Assembly (NCBI GenBank): GCA_007127625.1
Contig: SKYZ01000078.1
Coordinates: forward strand, 1 to 5,625
Direction: 5' to 3'
From: Aquisalimonas sp.
GTDB lineage: Bacteria; Pseudomonadota; Gammaproteobacteria; Nitrococcales; Aquisalimonadaceae
Length of the DNA: 5,625 nt
Made by a program: the position numbers and the translations under genes. This document shows, in pieces, positions 1 to 5,625 of the stretch. The notes beneath the pieces are model-generated. The model did not search any database, was not told the DNA's origin, and saw only the letters and a program-made list of their open reading frames with translations. Numbering within the stretch: position 1 is the stretch's first letter; the number at the start of each line of letters is the position of its first letter.

Positions 1-3
1 CAG

Positions 4-26
4 GCGCCCCGGCGGGGCCGGGGCGC
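4..26. terminator. GC-rich hairpin beyond the 3' end of grxD
   Basis: A perfect 10-bp inverted repeat pairs 4-13 (GCGCCCCGGC) with 17-26 (GCCGGGGCGC) around a GGG loop. It lies 24 bases past the grxD stop codon. It has the stem of a rho-independent terminator, but the plus strand has only two T residues after it, and the minus-strand continuation is cut by the window edge after three bases. It may end transcription of grxD, of an unseen gene to the left, or of both. The stem is certain; the terminator role is inferred. Confidence 0.45.
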
Positions 27-50
27 TTGCGCAACATTCCTGACCGGGGC

Positions 51-386
51 TCAGGCGTCGTCGCTCTGCTGCGCAACGGCCGATTTCACCATCTGCTCAA
101 GATCACCGCTTTCGTACATCTCCAGGATGATGTCGCAGCCGCCCACGAGTTCGCCGCCAATGTAGAGCTGCGGAATGGTGGGCCAGTTGCCGAATTCCTT
201 GATGCCCTGACGGATGCGCTCGTCCTCGAGCACGTTAACGTAGGCAAACTCCGCCTCGCAGCCGGCCAGCGCCTGGGATGCCTTCATGGAGAAACCGCAC
301 TGCGGAAACTGCGGCGTCCCCTTCATGAAAAGGATCACCGGATGGCTGTCCACCTGCTTCTTGATGGCTTCCTGAACCTCGTCCAT
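51..386 (-). CDS. grxD: Monothiol glutaredoxin, Grx4/GrxD family
   Basis: This encodes a 111-residue single-domain cytoplasmic glutaredoxin, close to the usual length of about 115 for bacterial Grx4. The monothiol active site CGFS is at residues 30-33, preceded by the conserved lysine of FMKGTP (K22). The cis-proline segment WPTIPQLY covers 68-75, and the glutathione-binding GGCD covers 82-85. Family members bind a [2Fe-2S] cluster between two subunits using the active-site cysteine and glutathione, pass clusters to apoproteins and partner with BolA-type proteins; they are poor classical disulfide reductases. The start is supported by GAGGT (complement of 392-396) five bases upstream of the ATG. 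The gene is divergent from argD and has its own promoter-like sequence. C43 is an extra cysteine outside the active site. The family call is near certain; the iron-sulfur role comes from homology. Confidence 0.96.
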   Translation of the reverse strand: MDEVQEAIKKQVDSHPVILFMKGTPQFPQCGFSMKASQALAGCEAEFAYVNVLEDERIRQGIKEFGNWPTIPQLYIGGELVGGCDIILEMYESGDLEQMVKSAVAQQSDDA

Positions 387-452
387 TGTTTACCTCGTCT
401 CGATATGGATGCCTCTGCCAGCGGCGCGGGCAGGACCAGAAATCATGTATCC

Positions 453-481
453 AGTATACCCATTGAACCACTCCCTGAAAA
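453..481 (-). promoter_or_regulatory. Candidate sigma70 promoter for grxD
   Basis: On the minus strand, TTTTCA (complement of 476-481) is followed by a 17-base spacer and TATACT (complement of 453-458). The -35 matches consensus at 4 of 6 positions and the -10 at 5 of 6. The predicted transcript starts near 446, giving a leader of about 60 bases before the grxD ATG. The -35 lies only 19 bases from the -35 of the divergent argD promoter, so one protein bound between them could affect both genes. This is assigned from sequence match only. Confidence 0.6.
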
Positions 482-500
482 CGGCGACCGGATCCGTGAC

Positions 501-529
501 TTGCCCGGTGCCGCCACCCTTCCTATAAT
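501..529 (+). promoter_or_regulatory. Candidate sigma70 promoter for argD-argF
   Basis: TTGCCC (501-506) is followed by exactly 17 bases and a perfect TATAAT (524-529). The -35 matches consensus at 4 of 6 positions. In such GC-rich DNA an exact TATAAT at ideal spacing is persuasive. Transcription would begin near 535-537, leaving a leader of about 93 bases before the argD ATG at 629. This also argues against an upstream argD start at 533, which would lie at or before the transcript start. I saw no convincing ArgR-type AT-rich palindrome around it. Confidence 0.72.
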
Positions 530-540
530 CCAATGTCCCC

Positions 541-614
541 GGCAGCCCCCGTCGGGAATCGCTGTGCACGGCCACAGGCCTTCGCGGTTCCCTCGGCGCT
601 GCCTTTTTGTTTTT
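541..614 (+). promoter_or_regulatory. argD 5' leader: long-range stem ending in a T-rich tract
   Basis: GGCAGC at 541-546, only a few bases into the predicted transcript, is the exact reverse complement of GCTGCC at 598-603. Two more C-G pairs (547-548 with 595-596) follow after a bulged C597. The right arm runs straight into T5-G-T5 at 604-614. Between the arms sits a small GGCC-ACA-GGCC hairpin (570-580). A GC-rich stem followed by a U tract resembles a terminator or attenuator, though the loop of about 50 bases is large. The U-rich tract lies just before a weak Shine-Dalgarno (GAG, 617-619), so it could instead help ribosomal protein S1 or Hfq bind. The pairing is visible; any regulatory role is inferred. 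Confidence 0.35.
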
Positions 615-628
615 GCGAGTACGTGATC

Positions 629-1810
629 ATGGCGCATCCGCTGATGCACACCTACGGGCGCCTGCCGGTGGCCTTTAGCCAGGGCAGCGGCGCCTGGCTC
701 CAGGATACCGACGGGCAGTCCTATCTCGACGCCCTGAGCGGGATCGCCGTCTGCGGCCTGGGCCACGCCCATCCGCGGGTGACGGCGGCGCTGCAGGAGC
801 AGGCCGCCCGGCTACTGCACACGTCCAACCTCTACGGCGTGCCGCTGCAGGAAGAACTTGCAGGCGCAATGTGCCGGCGTACCGGCATGGACGCAGCGTT
901 CTTCTGCAACTCCGGGGCCGAGGCCAACGAGGCCGCCATCAAGCTGGCACGCCTCCACGGTTACCGCCGGGGTGTGACCTCCCCGCGCATACTGGTCATG
1001 GACAACGCCTTCCACGGTCGCACCCTGGCCGCCCTGGCAGCGACCGGCAACGCCAAGGCCCAGGAGGGTTTTGGCCCGCTGCCGGAGGGCTTCCAGCGTA
1101 TTCCCTTCGACGACCTGGCTGCCGTGGATCGCGCCGCGGCCGAACACGACGATATCGTCGCGGTGCTGGTGGAACCCATCCAGGGTGAAGGCGGCATCCG
1201 CGTGCCCGCCGACGGCTACCTTGCCGGCCTGCGGGAGCGCTGCGACCGTCACGGCTGGCTACTGATGCTCGACGAGGTGCAGTCCGGCGTCGGCCGCACG
1301 GGACAATGGCTGGCCTCCCAGCACGAGGGCATCCGCGGCGACGTGGTCACGCTGGCCAAGGGCCTGGCCAACGGCGTGCCCATCGGGGCCTGCCTGGCCC
1401 GGGGCGAGGCGGCGGAGATCCTGGGCCCTGGCAGCCACGGCTCCACCTTCGGCGGCAACCCACTGGCGGCCAGTGCCGCCCTGGCGGTCCTCAACGCCCT
1501 TGACGAAGACGACCTGATCCGGCGGGCGCACCAGCTCGGCAATCACATCCAGGCCGGCCTGCGCGAACGCCTGGTGGACGAACCCGGCGTGCTGGACATC
1601 CGTGGCCGGGGCCTGATGCTGGGCATCGAGCTGGACCGCCCCTGTGGCGACCTGGTCTCCCGGGCCCTGGACCAGCACCTCCTGATCAACGTCACCGCCC
1701 AGTCGGTGGTGCGGCTGCTGCCGCCGTTGATCCTCACCGATGACGAGGCCGAACAGATAACCGACCAGGTCGCCGGCCTGATCCGCGGCTTCCTCCGCGA
1801 TGCGAGGTAA
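629..1810 (+). CDS. argD: Acetylornithine aminotransferase
   Basis: This encodes a 393-residue cytoplasmic, PLP-dependent class-III aminotransferase. It catalyses the reversible transfer of an amino group between N-acetylornithine and 2-oxoglutarate in arginine synthesis; family members often also act on succinyldiaminopimelate in lysine synthesis. Visible motifs are NSGAEANE (94-101, PLP phosphate region), FHGR (128-131), EPIQGEGG (182-189), [12 protein letters not shown] (214-225, with the cofactor-binding aspartate D215), the PLP lysine K244 in TLAKGLANG, and GSTFGGNP (271-278). Length is typical. The same frame stays open to an ATG at 533, but the 32 added residues do not resemble the family and that ATG sits at the predicted transcription start, so the ATG at 629 is chosen. 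Its Shine-Dalgarno is weak (GAG, 617-619) and lies behind a T-rich tract. The stop codon is 4 bases before argF. A catabolic ornithine or succinylornithine transaminase is the main alternative, made unlikely by the argF neighbour. Confidence 0.94.
   Translation: MAHPLMHTYGRLPVAFSQGSGAWLQDTDGQSYLDALSGIAVCGLGHAHPRVTAALQEQAARLLHTSNLYGVPLQEELAGAMCRRTGMDAAFFCNSGAEANEAAIKLARLHGYRRGVTSPRILVMDNAFHGRTLAALAATGNAKAQEGFGPLPEGFQRIPFDDLAAVDRAAAEHDDIVAVLVEPIQGEGGIRVPADGYLAGLRERCDRHGWLLMLDEVQSGVGRTGQWLASQHEGIRGDVVTLAKGLANGVPIGACLARGEAAEILGPGSHGSTFGGNPLAASAALAVLNALDEDDLIRRAHQLGNHIQAGLRERLVDEPGVLDIRGRGLMLGIELDRPCGDLVSRALDQHLLINVTAQSVVRLLPPLILTDDEAEQITDQVAGLIRGFLRDAR
1804..1810 (+). promoter_or_regulatory. Ribosome binding site of argF overlapping the argD stop
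   Basis: GAGG (1804-1807) directly abuts the argD stop codon TAA (1808-1810) and lies 7 bases before the ATG at 1815. This spacing selects 1815 over the in-frame ATG at 1800, which would lie upstream of the site, inside argD. The arrangement predicts translational coupling of argD and argF. Confidence 0.8.
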
Positions 1811-1814
1811 CACC

Positions 1815-2717
1815 ATGGACGTGCAACACTTCCTGACTCTGCGCGACGCCACCCCCGACACCCTGCACCGGTTGCTGCAGCGAGCGCGGGATCTGAAAGC
1901 CCTGCGTCAGCGCGGCGAACTGCATGAACCCCTGCGCGGCAAGGTTCTGGGCATGGTGTTCGAGAAGTCCTCGACACGCACGCGGGTTTCGTTCGAGGCG
2001 GGTATGCATCAGCTCGGCGGCAACGCCATCTTTCTCAGCCCGCGGGATACGCAGCTGGGTCGCGGCGAGCCGGTGGAAGATACCGCGCGGGTGCTCTCGC
2101 GCATGGTTGACGCCATCATGATCCGTACCTTCGATCACGCCACGCTGGAGCGCTTCGCCGCCTACTCGACCGTGCCGGTGATCAACGGCCTGTCGGACAG
2201 CTACCACCCCTGCCAGCTGCTCGCGGACATCCAGACCTATCTGGAATACCGGGGCAGCATCCAGGGGCGCACCATCGCCTGGATCGGCGACGGCAACAAC
2301 ATGTGTCACTCCTACATCAACGCCGCACGCCAGTTCGATTTCCAGTTGCGGGTGGGGTGCCCGGAAGGATTCGACCCGGACCCGGACATCGTCGCCCTGG
2401 CGCCAGAGCGGATCACCATCCATCGCGACCCGGCCGAGGCCACGGGGGGTGCGGACCTTGTGGTCACCGACGTATGGGCCAGCATGGGCCAGGAAGAGGA
2501 GCAAAAGCGTCGCGAACGGGCCTTCACGCCCTACCGGGTCACCGCGGCACTGATGGCCGCGGCGGCGGAGGACGCTCTGTTCATGCACTGCCTGCCCGCC
2601 CACCGGGGCGAGGAGGTGGATGCCGAGGTCATTGACGGCCCCCAGTCGGTGGTCTGGGACGAGGCGGAGAACCGCCTGCATGCGCAGAAGGCCTTGCTGG
2701 AGCACCTGATTGCGTGA
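1815..2717 (+). CDS. argF: Ornithine carbamoyltransferase, anabolic
   Basis: This encodes a 300-residue cytoplasmic transferase that makes citrulline from ornithine and carbamoyl phosphate. The carbamoyl-phosphate site SSTRTR is at 52-57, with the family's FEK before it. Further motifs are HPCQ (131-134), the DVWASMGQ ornithine-binding loop (219-226) and the active-site HCLP (258-261) followed by AHRGEEV. These separate it from aspartate carbamoyltransferase. The length of about 300 suits the short anabolic ArgF type; catabolic ArcB enzymes are usually longer (about 335), and no arcA or arcC is nearby. It is coupled to argD and probably transcribed from the promoter at 501-529. No residue of the known motifs is missing. 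Confidence 0.95.
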   Translation: MDVQHFLTLRDATPDTLHRLLQRARDLKALRQRGELHEPLRGKVLGMVFEKSSTRTRVSFEAGMHQLGGNAIFLSPRDTQLGRGEPVEDTARVLSRMVDAIMIRTFDHATLERFAAYSTVPVINGLSDSYHPCQLLADIQTYLEYRGSIQGRTIAWIGDGNNMCHSYINAARQFDFQLRVGCPEGFDPDPDIVALAPERITIHRDPAEATGGADLVVTDVWASMGQEEEQKRRERAFTPYRVTAALMAAAAEDALFMHCLPAHRGEEVDAEVIDGPQSVVWDEAENRLHAQKALLEHLIA

Positions 2718-2732
2718 TCCGGCACCCGGGGG

Positions 2733-2761
2733 CTGACGGGGCCGCGCCGGCGCAGTAGCAT
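2733..2761 (+). promoter_or_regulatory. Weak candidate promoter between argF and the ATPase gene
   Basis: CTGACG (2733-2738) and TAGCAT (2756-2761) are 17 bases apart, and each matches the sigma70 consensus at 4 of 6 positions. The 103-base gap after tightly packed argD-argF suggests a new transcription unit may begin here, which is the main reason to list it. The match is weak and could be chance. Transcription would start inside the following hairpin. Confidence 0.22.
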
Positions 2762-2779
2762 GCCGCACCATGGCGGCAT
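2760..2779 (+). other. Small hairpin in the argF-ATPase gap
   Basis: ATGCCGC (2760-2766) and GCGGCAT (2773-2779) form a perfect 7-bp stem around the loop ACCATG. It is 42 bases after the argF stop. No T tract follows on either side, so it is not a convincing intrinsic terminator. It could slow polymerase or stabilise the 3' end of the argDF message. Nothing else is recognised in the gap at 2718-2820 apart from the candidate promoter and the ribosome binding site of the next gene. Confidence 0.4.
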
Positions 2780-2820
2780 CATGACACCGCCTCCTGGGCA
2801 AGCCTTTGGAGACACAGTGG

Positions 2821-3912
2821 ATGAACCAGACGGCGGCGGACGACAACATCCTCCTGGAGCTGCGCCGGGTGGACCTGGATGTCGAGGGCGAACCGGTGGC
2901 GCGGGCGCTCAGCTTCCGCGTCCGGCGCGGCCAGACCGTCTGCCTGCTGGGCCCCAGCGGCTGCGGCAAGACCACCACCCTGCGCGCCATCGCCGGTTTC
3001 CAGCCGGTGGCCTCCGGCGAGATCCTGCTCAACGATCGGGTGGTCTCCAGCCCGGACTGGCTCACCCCACCGGAGCAACGGCAGCTGGGCATGGTGTTCC
3101 AGGACCACGCGCTCTTCCCCCACCTGAACGTGGCCGACAATGTCACCTTCGGCCTGCGCAAGCTCGGCCGCGCCCAGCGGGAGGGGCGGGCGCGAGAGCT
3201 GCTGGCACTGGTGCAGCTCGACGGCATGGAGGAACGTTTCCCCCATGAACTGTCCGGCGGCCAGCAGCAACGTGTGGCCCTGGCCCGGGCGCTGGCCCCG
3301 GAACCGGAGCTGGTTCTGCTGGACGAGCCCTTCTCCAGCCTGGACGTGGATCTGCGCGAGGGCCTCGCCAACCAGGTCCACGAGATCTTTCGCGAACGCG
3401 GTGTTACCGCGGTTCTGGTGACCCACGACCAGAACGAGGCATTCGCCATGGCCGACCAGATCGGGATCATGCGCGAGGGCCAGATCGTCCAGTGGGATAC
3501 CCCGTACAACCTCTATCACGAACCCGTTGACCGGTTCGTGGCCGACTTCATCGGCCACGGGCGGTTCATCAACGGTCGCCTGCTGGATCACGACCTCCTG
3601 GACACCGAGGTCGGCGTGATCCAGGGCAACCGCGCCTACGGCTGGCCGGCGGGGACCGAGGTTGACGTGCTGCTGCGACCCGACGACGTCCTCCCCGCCC
3701 CGGAATCGGAGCTGCGGGCCCGGGTGGTCAAGAAGGCCTTCACCGGGGCCGAGACCATCTACACCCTGCGGCTGGAAAGTGGCTCGGAGATTCTGTCCCT
3801 GTTCCCCAGCCACCATGATCACGCCATCGACGAACAGGTCGGCATCCACATCGACGCCCAGCACCTCGTCGCCTTCCCCCGCGACGACGGCCTCGCCTCC
3901 GGGGAGGACTGA
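2821..3912 (+). CDS. ABC transporter ATP-binding protein, FbpC/PotA/CysA-like
   Basis: This encodes a 363-residue ATPase subunit of an ABC importer, expected on the cytoplasmic face of the inner membrane. Walker A GPSGCGKTT is at 44-52, the Q-loop glutamine at 94 (FQDHALFPH), the signature LSGGQQQR at 144-151, Walker B LVLLDE at 164-169, the D-loop SLD at 173-175 and the switch histidine at 202 (VTHDQNEAFAMAD). Residues from about 240 form a TOBE-like accessory domain containing VDVLLRPDDV (281-290), as in the iron(III), polyamine, sulfate and maltose importer ATPases. The wording around FIGHGRF is closest, in my judgement, to the iron(III) FbpC group; substrate cannot be fixed. GGAG (2808-2811) lies 9 bases before the ATG at 2821 and rules out a TTG at 2806 that overlaps it. 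No permease or binding-protein gene is in the window, so it is an orphan ATPase here, unless partners lie elsewhere. It ends 2 bases before chrA. Confidence 0.92.
   Translation: MNQTAADDNILLELRRVDLDVEGEPVARALSFRVRRGQTVCLLGPSGCGKTTTLRAIAGFQPVASGEILLNDRVVSSPDWLTPPEQRQLGMVFQDHALFPHLNVADNVTFGLRKLGRAQREGRARELLALVQLDGMEERFPHELSGGQQQRVALARALAPEPELVLLDEPFSSLDVDLREGLANQVHEIFRERGVTAVLVTHDQNEAFAMADQIGIMREGQIVQWDTPYNLYHEPVDRFVADFIGHGRFINGRLLDHDLLDTEVGVIQGNRAYGWPAGTEVDVLLRPDDVLPAPESELRARVVKKAFTGAETIYTLRLESGSEILSLFPSHHDHAIDEQVGIHIDAQHLVAFPRDDGLASGED
3901..3908 (+). promoter_or_regulatory. Strong ribosome binding site of chrA inside the ATPase gene end
   Basis: GGGGAGGA forms part of the last codons of the ATPase gene and lies 6 bases before the chrA ATG at 3915. 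The ATPase stop (3910-3912) falls between the site and the start. Ribosomes finishing the ATPase gene would be placed to re-initiate on chrA, so the two proteins are probably made together. Confidence 0.75.
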
Positions 3913-3914
3913 CC

Positions 3915-5123
3915 ATGCCGAACAACACCTCCGGCGGCCGGGCTCATCCCGTGCTGGAGGTCTTCCTGGTGTTTCTCGGCCTGGGACTGCGCTCTTTCGG
4001 CGGCCCGGTGGCGCACCTGGGCTACTATCGAGAGTCGCTGGTCCAGCATCGCGGCTGGCTGGACGATCGGCAATACGGCCAGATCGTCGCTCTGTGCCAG
4101 TTCCTGCCGGGCCCCAGCAGCAGCCAGGTGGGCCAGGCCATCGGCCTGATGCGTGCCGGCCTGCCGGGTCTGTTCGGTGCCTGGCTGGGCTTTACACTCC
4201 CATCGGCCATCATCATGATCGGTGCGGCCCTGGCGGTGGGCGCCGTGGGTTCCGAGGCAATCAGTGGCGCCGGCTGGCTGCACGGCCTCAAGCTCGCCGC
4301 CGTGGCCGTGGTCGCCCACGCGGTGATCAACATGGGCCGCGCCCTGTCACCGGACTGGCAGCGGCTGCTGATCACCCTTGCGGCGTTCGCGGTCGCCACC
4401 CTGTGGGCGAACCCGGCGGGTCAGCTTGGCGCCCTGTTGCTGGGCGGGCTCCTGGCATTTGCGCTGCCCATGAAACAGGCCGCGGAACACGCCGGCCCCG
4501 GGCTCAACGTGCCAGTTTCCCGGCGAGTAGCGGCCGTCAGCCTCGGTCTGTTCATCCTCGGCCTGGCCGGCCTGCCGCTGCTTGCCACTCTGGCCCCGGG
4601 CAGCCTGCTGAGCCTCATCGACGGCGTCTACCGTGCCGGCTCCCTGGTGTTCGGCGGCGGCCACGTGGTGCTGCCGCTGCTGGAGCGTGAGGTGGCGGCC
4701 CCCGCCGGGGTGGACAGCAGCAGCTTCCTCGCCGGTTACGGGGTCGCGCAGGCGCTGCCGGGGCCGCTGTTCAGCTTCGCCGGTTACCTGGGCACCGAGG
4801 CGTACACTCACGCGCCCATCCTCGGCGGCATGATTGCCATCATCGCCATTTTCCTTCCCGGCACCCTGCTGCTGGTGGGCGTGCTGCCCTACTGGGACCG
4901 CATCAGTGCCATCACCACCATTCGCCGCGCCGTTACGGGCATCAACGCCGGTGTCGTCGGCCTGCTCGCCGCCATTCTCTGGGACCCGGTCATGCAGGTG
5001 GGCATCACCGGTATCACGGAGTTCGTCATTGCCGCCGTCGCCTTCACCCTGCTGATGTCCACGCGCTTCCCGGTCTATCTGCTGGTCCCCGCCTGCGCCC
5101 TGGCCGGGTTCCTGCTGTTGTAA
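3915..5123 (+). CDS. chrA: Chromate transporter, long-chain CHR family
   Basis: This encodes a 402-residue inner-membrane protein of the chromate ion transporter family, full length for the two-domain type. The first CHR domain has FGGPVAHLGYY (28-38) and QFLPGPSSSQVG (62-73). The second repeats the pattern inverted in the membrane: SLVFGGGHVVLPLL (243-256) and GVAQALPGPL (276-285). Hydrophobic segments are visible at about 85-110, 124-140, 150-186, 205-232, 306-327 and 340-402, giving roughly ten membrane spans. Characterised ChrA proteins expel chromate and give resistance; many homologues have no proven substrate. No chrB regulator or other chromate gene is adjacent, so resistance here is inferred only. 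It follows the ATPase gene by 2 bases with a strong ribosome binding site. CHR transporters are secondary carriers and need no ATPase, so the pairing is odd. Confidence 0.93.
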   Translation: MPNNTSGGRAHPVLEVFLVFLGLGLRSFGGPVAHLGYYRESLVQHRGWLDDRQYGQIVALCQFLPGPSSSQVGQAIGLMRAGLPGLFGAWLGFTLPSAIIMIGAALAVGAVGSEAISGAGWLHGLKLAAVAVVAHAVINMGRALSPDWQRLLITLAAFAVATLWANPAGQLGALLLGGLLAFALPMKQAAEHAGPGLNVPVSRRVAAVSLGLFILGLAGLPLLATLAPGSLLSLIDGVYRAGSLVFGGGHVVLPLLEREVAAPAGVDSSSFLAGYGVAQALPGPLFSFAGYLGTEAYTHAPILGGMIAIIAIFLPGTLLLVGVLPYWDRISAITTIRRAVTGINAGVVGLLAAILWDPVMQVGITGITEFVIAAVAFTLLMSTRFPVYLLVPACALAGFLLL

Positions 5124-5152
5124 CCACGGGCAGCCATGCCGCATCGAGAAAC

Positions 5153-5168
5153 TGGCACGGATTTCGCT
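5153..5168 (+). promoter_or_regulatory. Candidate sigma54 (-24/-12) promoter for the Sel1-repeat gene
   Basis: TGGCACG (5153-5159), four bases, then TCGCT (5164-5168) matches the RpoN consensus TGGCACG-N4-TTGCW at every fixed position but one (C for the second T of the -12 element). The invariant GG (5154-5155) and GC (5166-5167) have the correct 10-base separation, and the flanking AAAC before it also fits. Transcription would start near 5179, about 33 bases before the ATG at 5212. It lies in an intergenic gap and points at the gene. I saw no clear enhancer or IHF site upstream, where chrA coding sequence would have to carry them. If real, the gene needs an enhancer-binding activator. Confidence 0.55.
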
Positions 5169-5192
5169 TCGGAAAACGACACACAAGCGAAA
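5162..5192. repeat. Inverted repeat upstream of the Sel1-repeat gene
   Basis: TTTCGCTT (5162-5169) and AAGCGAAA (5185-5192) are perfect complements separated by 15 bases. GG (5159-5160) and CC (5193-5194) add two more pairs if A5161 is bulged. No T tract follows, so it is not a standard terminator for chrA. The left arm overlaps the -12 element of the candidate sigma54 promoter, so the repeat could be a protein-binding site. As RNA the full stem would exist only in transcripts reading through from chrA, ending just before the GAGGA ribosome binding site. Confidence 0.5.
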
Positions 5193-5195
5193 CCC

Positions 5196-5200
5196 GAGGA
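5196..5200 (+). promoter_or_regulatory. Ribosome binding site of the Sel1-repeat gene
   Basis: GAGGA lies 11 bases before the ATG at 5212, slightly long but workable. A nearer ATG at 5204 is only 3 bases away and opens a different frame without Sel1 features, so 5212 is preferred. Confidence 0.55.
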
Positions 5201-5211
5201 ATCATGCGCTC

Positions 5212-5625
5212 ATGTCGGAACCAGCACACCACGATACCGCCCTGGCCGCTTACGACCGGGGACAGACCGCCATCGCCCGGAATCTCTGGGAACAACGCGC
5301 CGCACTCGGCGACCCGGATGCGCAGACCGCTCTGGGCCTGATGCTCGTCGCCGGTGACGGCGGCCCCGCGGACCCGGAACTGGCACTGCAGTACTGGCAG
5401 GCGGCCGCCGACGCGGGCCACGCCGACGCCCTGTACAACCTGGGACTCATGGCGGAACAGGGCCACGGGTCCGGTGGCCGGAACCAGGCGGTGAACTACT
5501 ATGCCCAGGCCGCCAGCGCAGGCCACCCCGGCGCGGCCAATAACCTGGCGGCATTGCTGCTCGAGGATCCGGAGCAGGATCCGGCCCGAGCCATCTCCCT
5601 GCTGGAAGACGCCGCGGCCCTCGGG
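5212..5625 (+). CDS. Sel1-like repeat protein, 3' end beyond the window
   Basis: The first 138 residues are present and the frame is open to the window edge. Successive units begin G-[DH]-x-x-A at residues 33 (GDPDAQTALGLML), 69 (GHADALYNLGLMAEQGHG) and 104 (GHPGAANNLAALLL), spaced 36 and 35 residues, and another glycine appears at 138. Each carries the AxxxGxxxA and Y/W-x-x-A-A helix pattern of Sel1 (TPR-related) repeats, which form a superhelical scaffold for protein binding. The N-terminus (MSEPAHHDT) has no signal peptide, so a cytoplasmic place is likely for this part. No upstream in-frame ATG, GTG or TTG is close, supporting 5212. The third unit is shortened and acidic (EDPEQDP). Sel1 proteins serve many roles, so no specific function is offered. 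It is probably transcribed separately from chrA. Confidence 0.85.
   Translation, partial: MSEPAHHDTALAAYDRGQTAIARNLWEQRAALGDPDAQTALGLMLVAGDGGPADPELALQYWQAAADAGHADALYNLGLMAEQGHGSGGRNQAVNYYAQAASAGHPGAANNLAALLLEDPEQDPARAISLLEDAAALG

Noticed and set aside
453..500. ArgR operator near the argD promoter
   Set aside because: I looked for the AT-rich ARG-box palindrome and found nothing closer than chance; the A/T bases here are explained by the promoter hexamers.
945..960. TGGCACG inside argD as a second sigma54 site
   Set aside because: The -24 heptamer is exact, but the -12 position reads CACGG without the required GC, and it lies mid-gene.
1734..3509. 591-codon open frame on the minus strand across argF and the ATPase gene
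   Set aside because: It is antisense to two clear genes; the open frame is a by-product of high G+C. The composition (runs of S, R, P) matches no family I recognise.
2779..3864. 361-codon minus-strand frame opposite the ATPase gene
   Set aside because: It lies entirely under a gene with all ABC motifs and shows no motif of its own.
3662..4690. 342-codon plus-strand frame spanning the ATPase-chrA junction
   Set aside because: It is an R/P/G-rich out-of-frame shadow of two well-supported genes, with no credible start.
629..5123. A novel defence or other multi-gene system
   Set aside because: Every gene from grxD to chrA belongs to a common housekeeping or transport family. The Sel1 fragment alone is not evidence of a system, and its 3' neighbours are out of view.
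4347..5186. 279-codon minus-strand frame opposite chrA and the following gap
   Set aside because: It is antisense to conserved CHR motifs, and its composition is typical of a GC-rich shadow frame.
5136..5357. 73-codon plus-strand frame starting before the Sel1 gene
   Set aside because: It overlaps the Sel1 frame out of phase, has no Shine-Dalgarno and no recognisable domain.
5564..5584. AGGATCCGG repeated at a 12-base offset
   Set aside because: This is a two-copy in-frame similarity encoding acidic DP pairs in the Sel1 gene; too short to call a repeat element.

Overview
The window is a compact stretch of bacterial chromosome, G+C-rich by eye, with six genes on almost every base. Protein family types, strong G/C third-position bias and gene order fit a gammaproteobacterium. 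A halophilic or Ectothiorhodospiraceae-like relative is possible, but the sequence alone cannot fix the genus.

Layout: a GC-rich hairpin (4-26) lies just past the end of grxD (minus strand, 51-386), a monothiol CGFS glutaredoxin. grxD and argD diverge from a 242-base intergenic region. That region holds two well-spaced sigma70-type promoters back to back, and an argD leader with a stem closing directly onto a T5-G-T5 tract. argD (629-1810) and argF (1815-2717) are translationally coupled and encode two steps of arginine synthesis: acetylornithine aminotransferase and ornithine carbamoyltransferase. After a 103-base gap with a small hairpin come an ABC-transporter ATPase of the iron(III)/spermidine/sulfate importer type (2821-3912) and, 2 bases later, a full-length two-domain chromate transporter ChrA (3915-5123). 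Neither the permease nor the binding protein for the ATPase is present. After an 88-base gap a Sel1-repeat protein begins at 5212 and runs off the window end.

How the genes work together: argD and argF form a biosynthetic unit. The ATPase and chrA are arranged as a coupled pair, although the two families are not known to work together. The Sel1 gene probably has its own promoter: the gap before it holds a near-consensus sigma54 (-24/-12) element in the correct orientation, overlapping an inverted repeat.

I found no mobile element, CRISPR array, tRNA or rRNA, and no evidence of a new multi-gene system. The points most worth following are the sigma54-like promoter before the Sel1 gene, the argD leader structure, and the orphan ATPase-ChrA pair.
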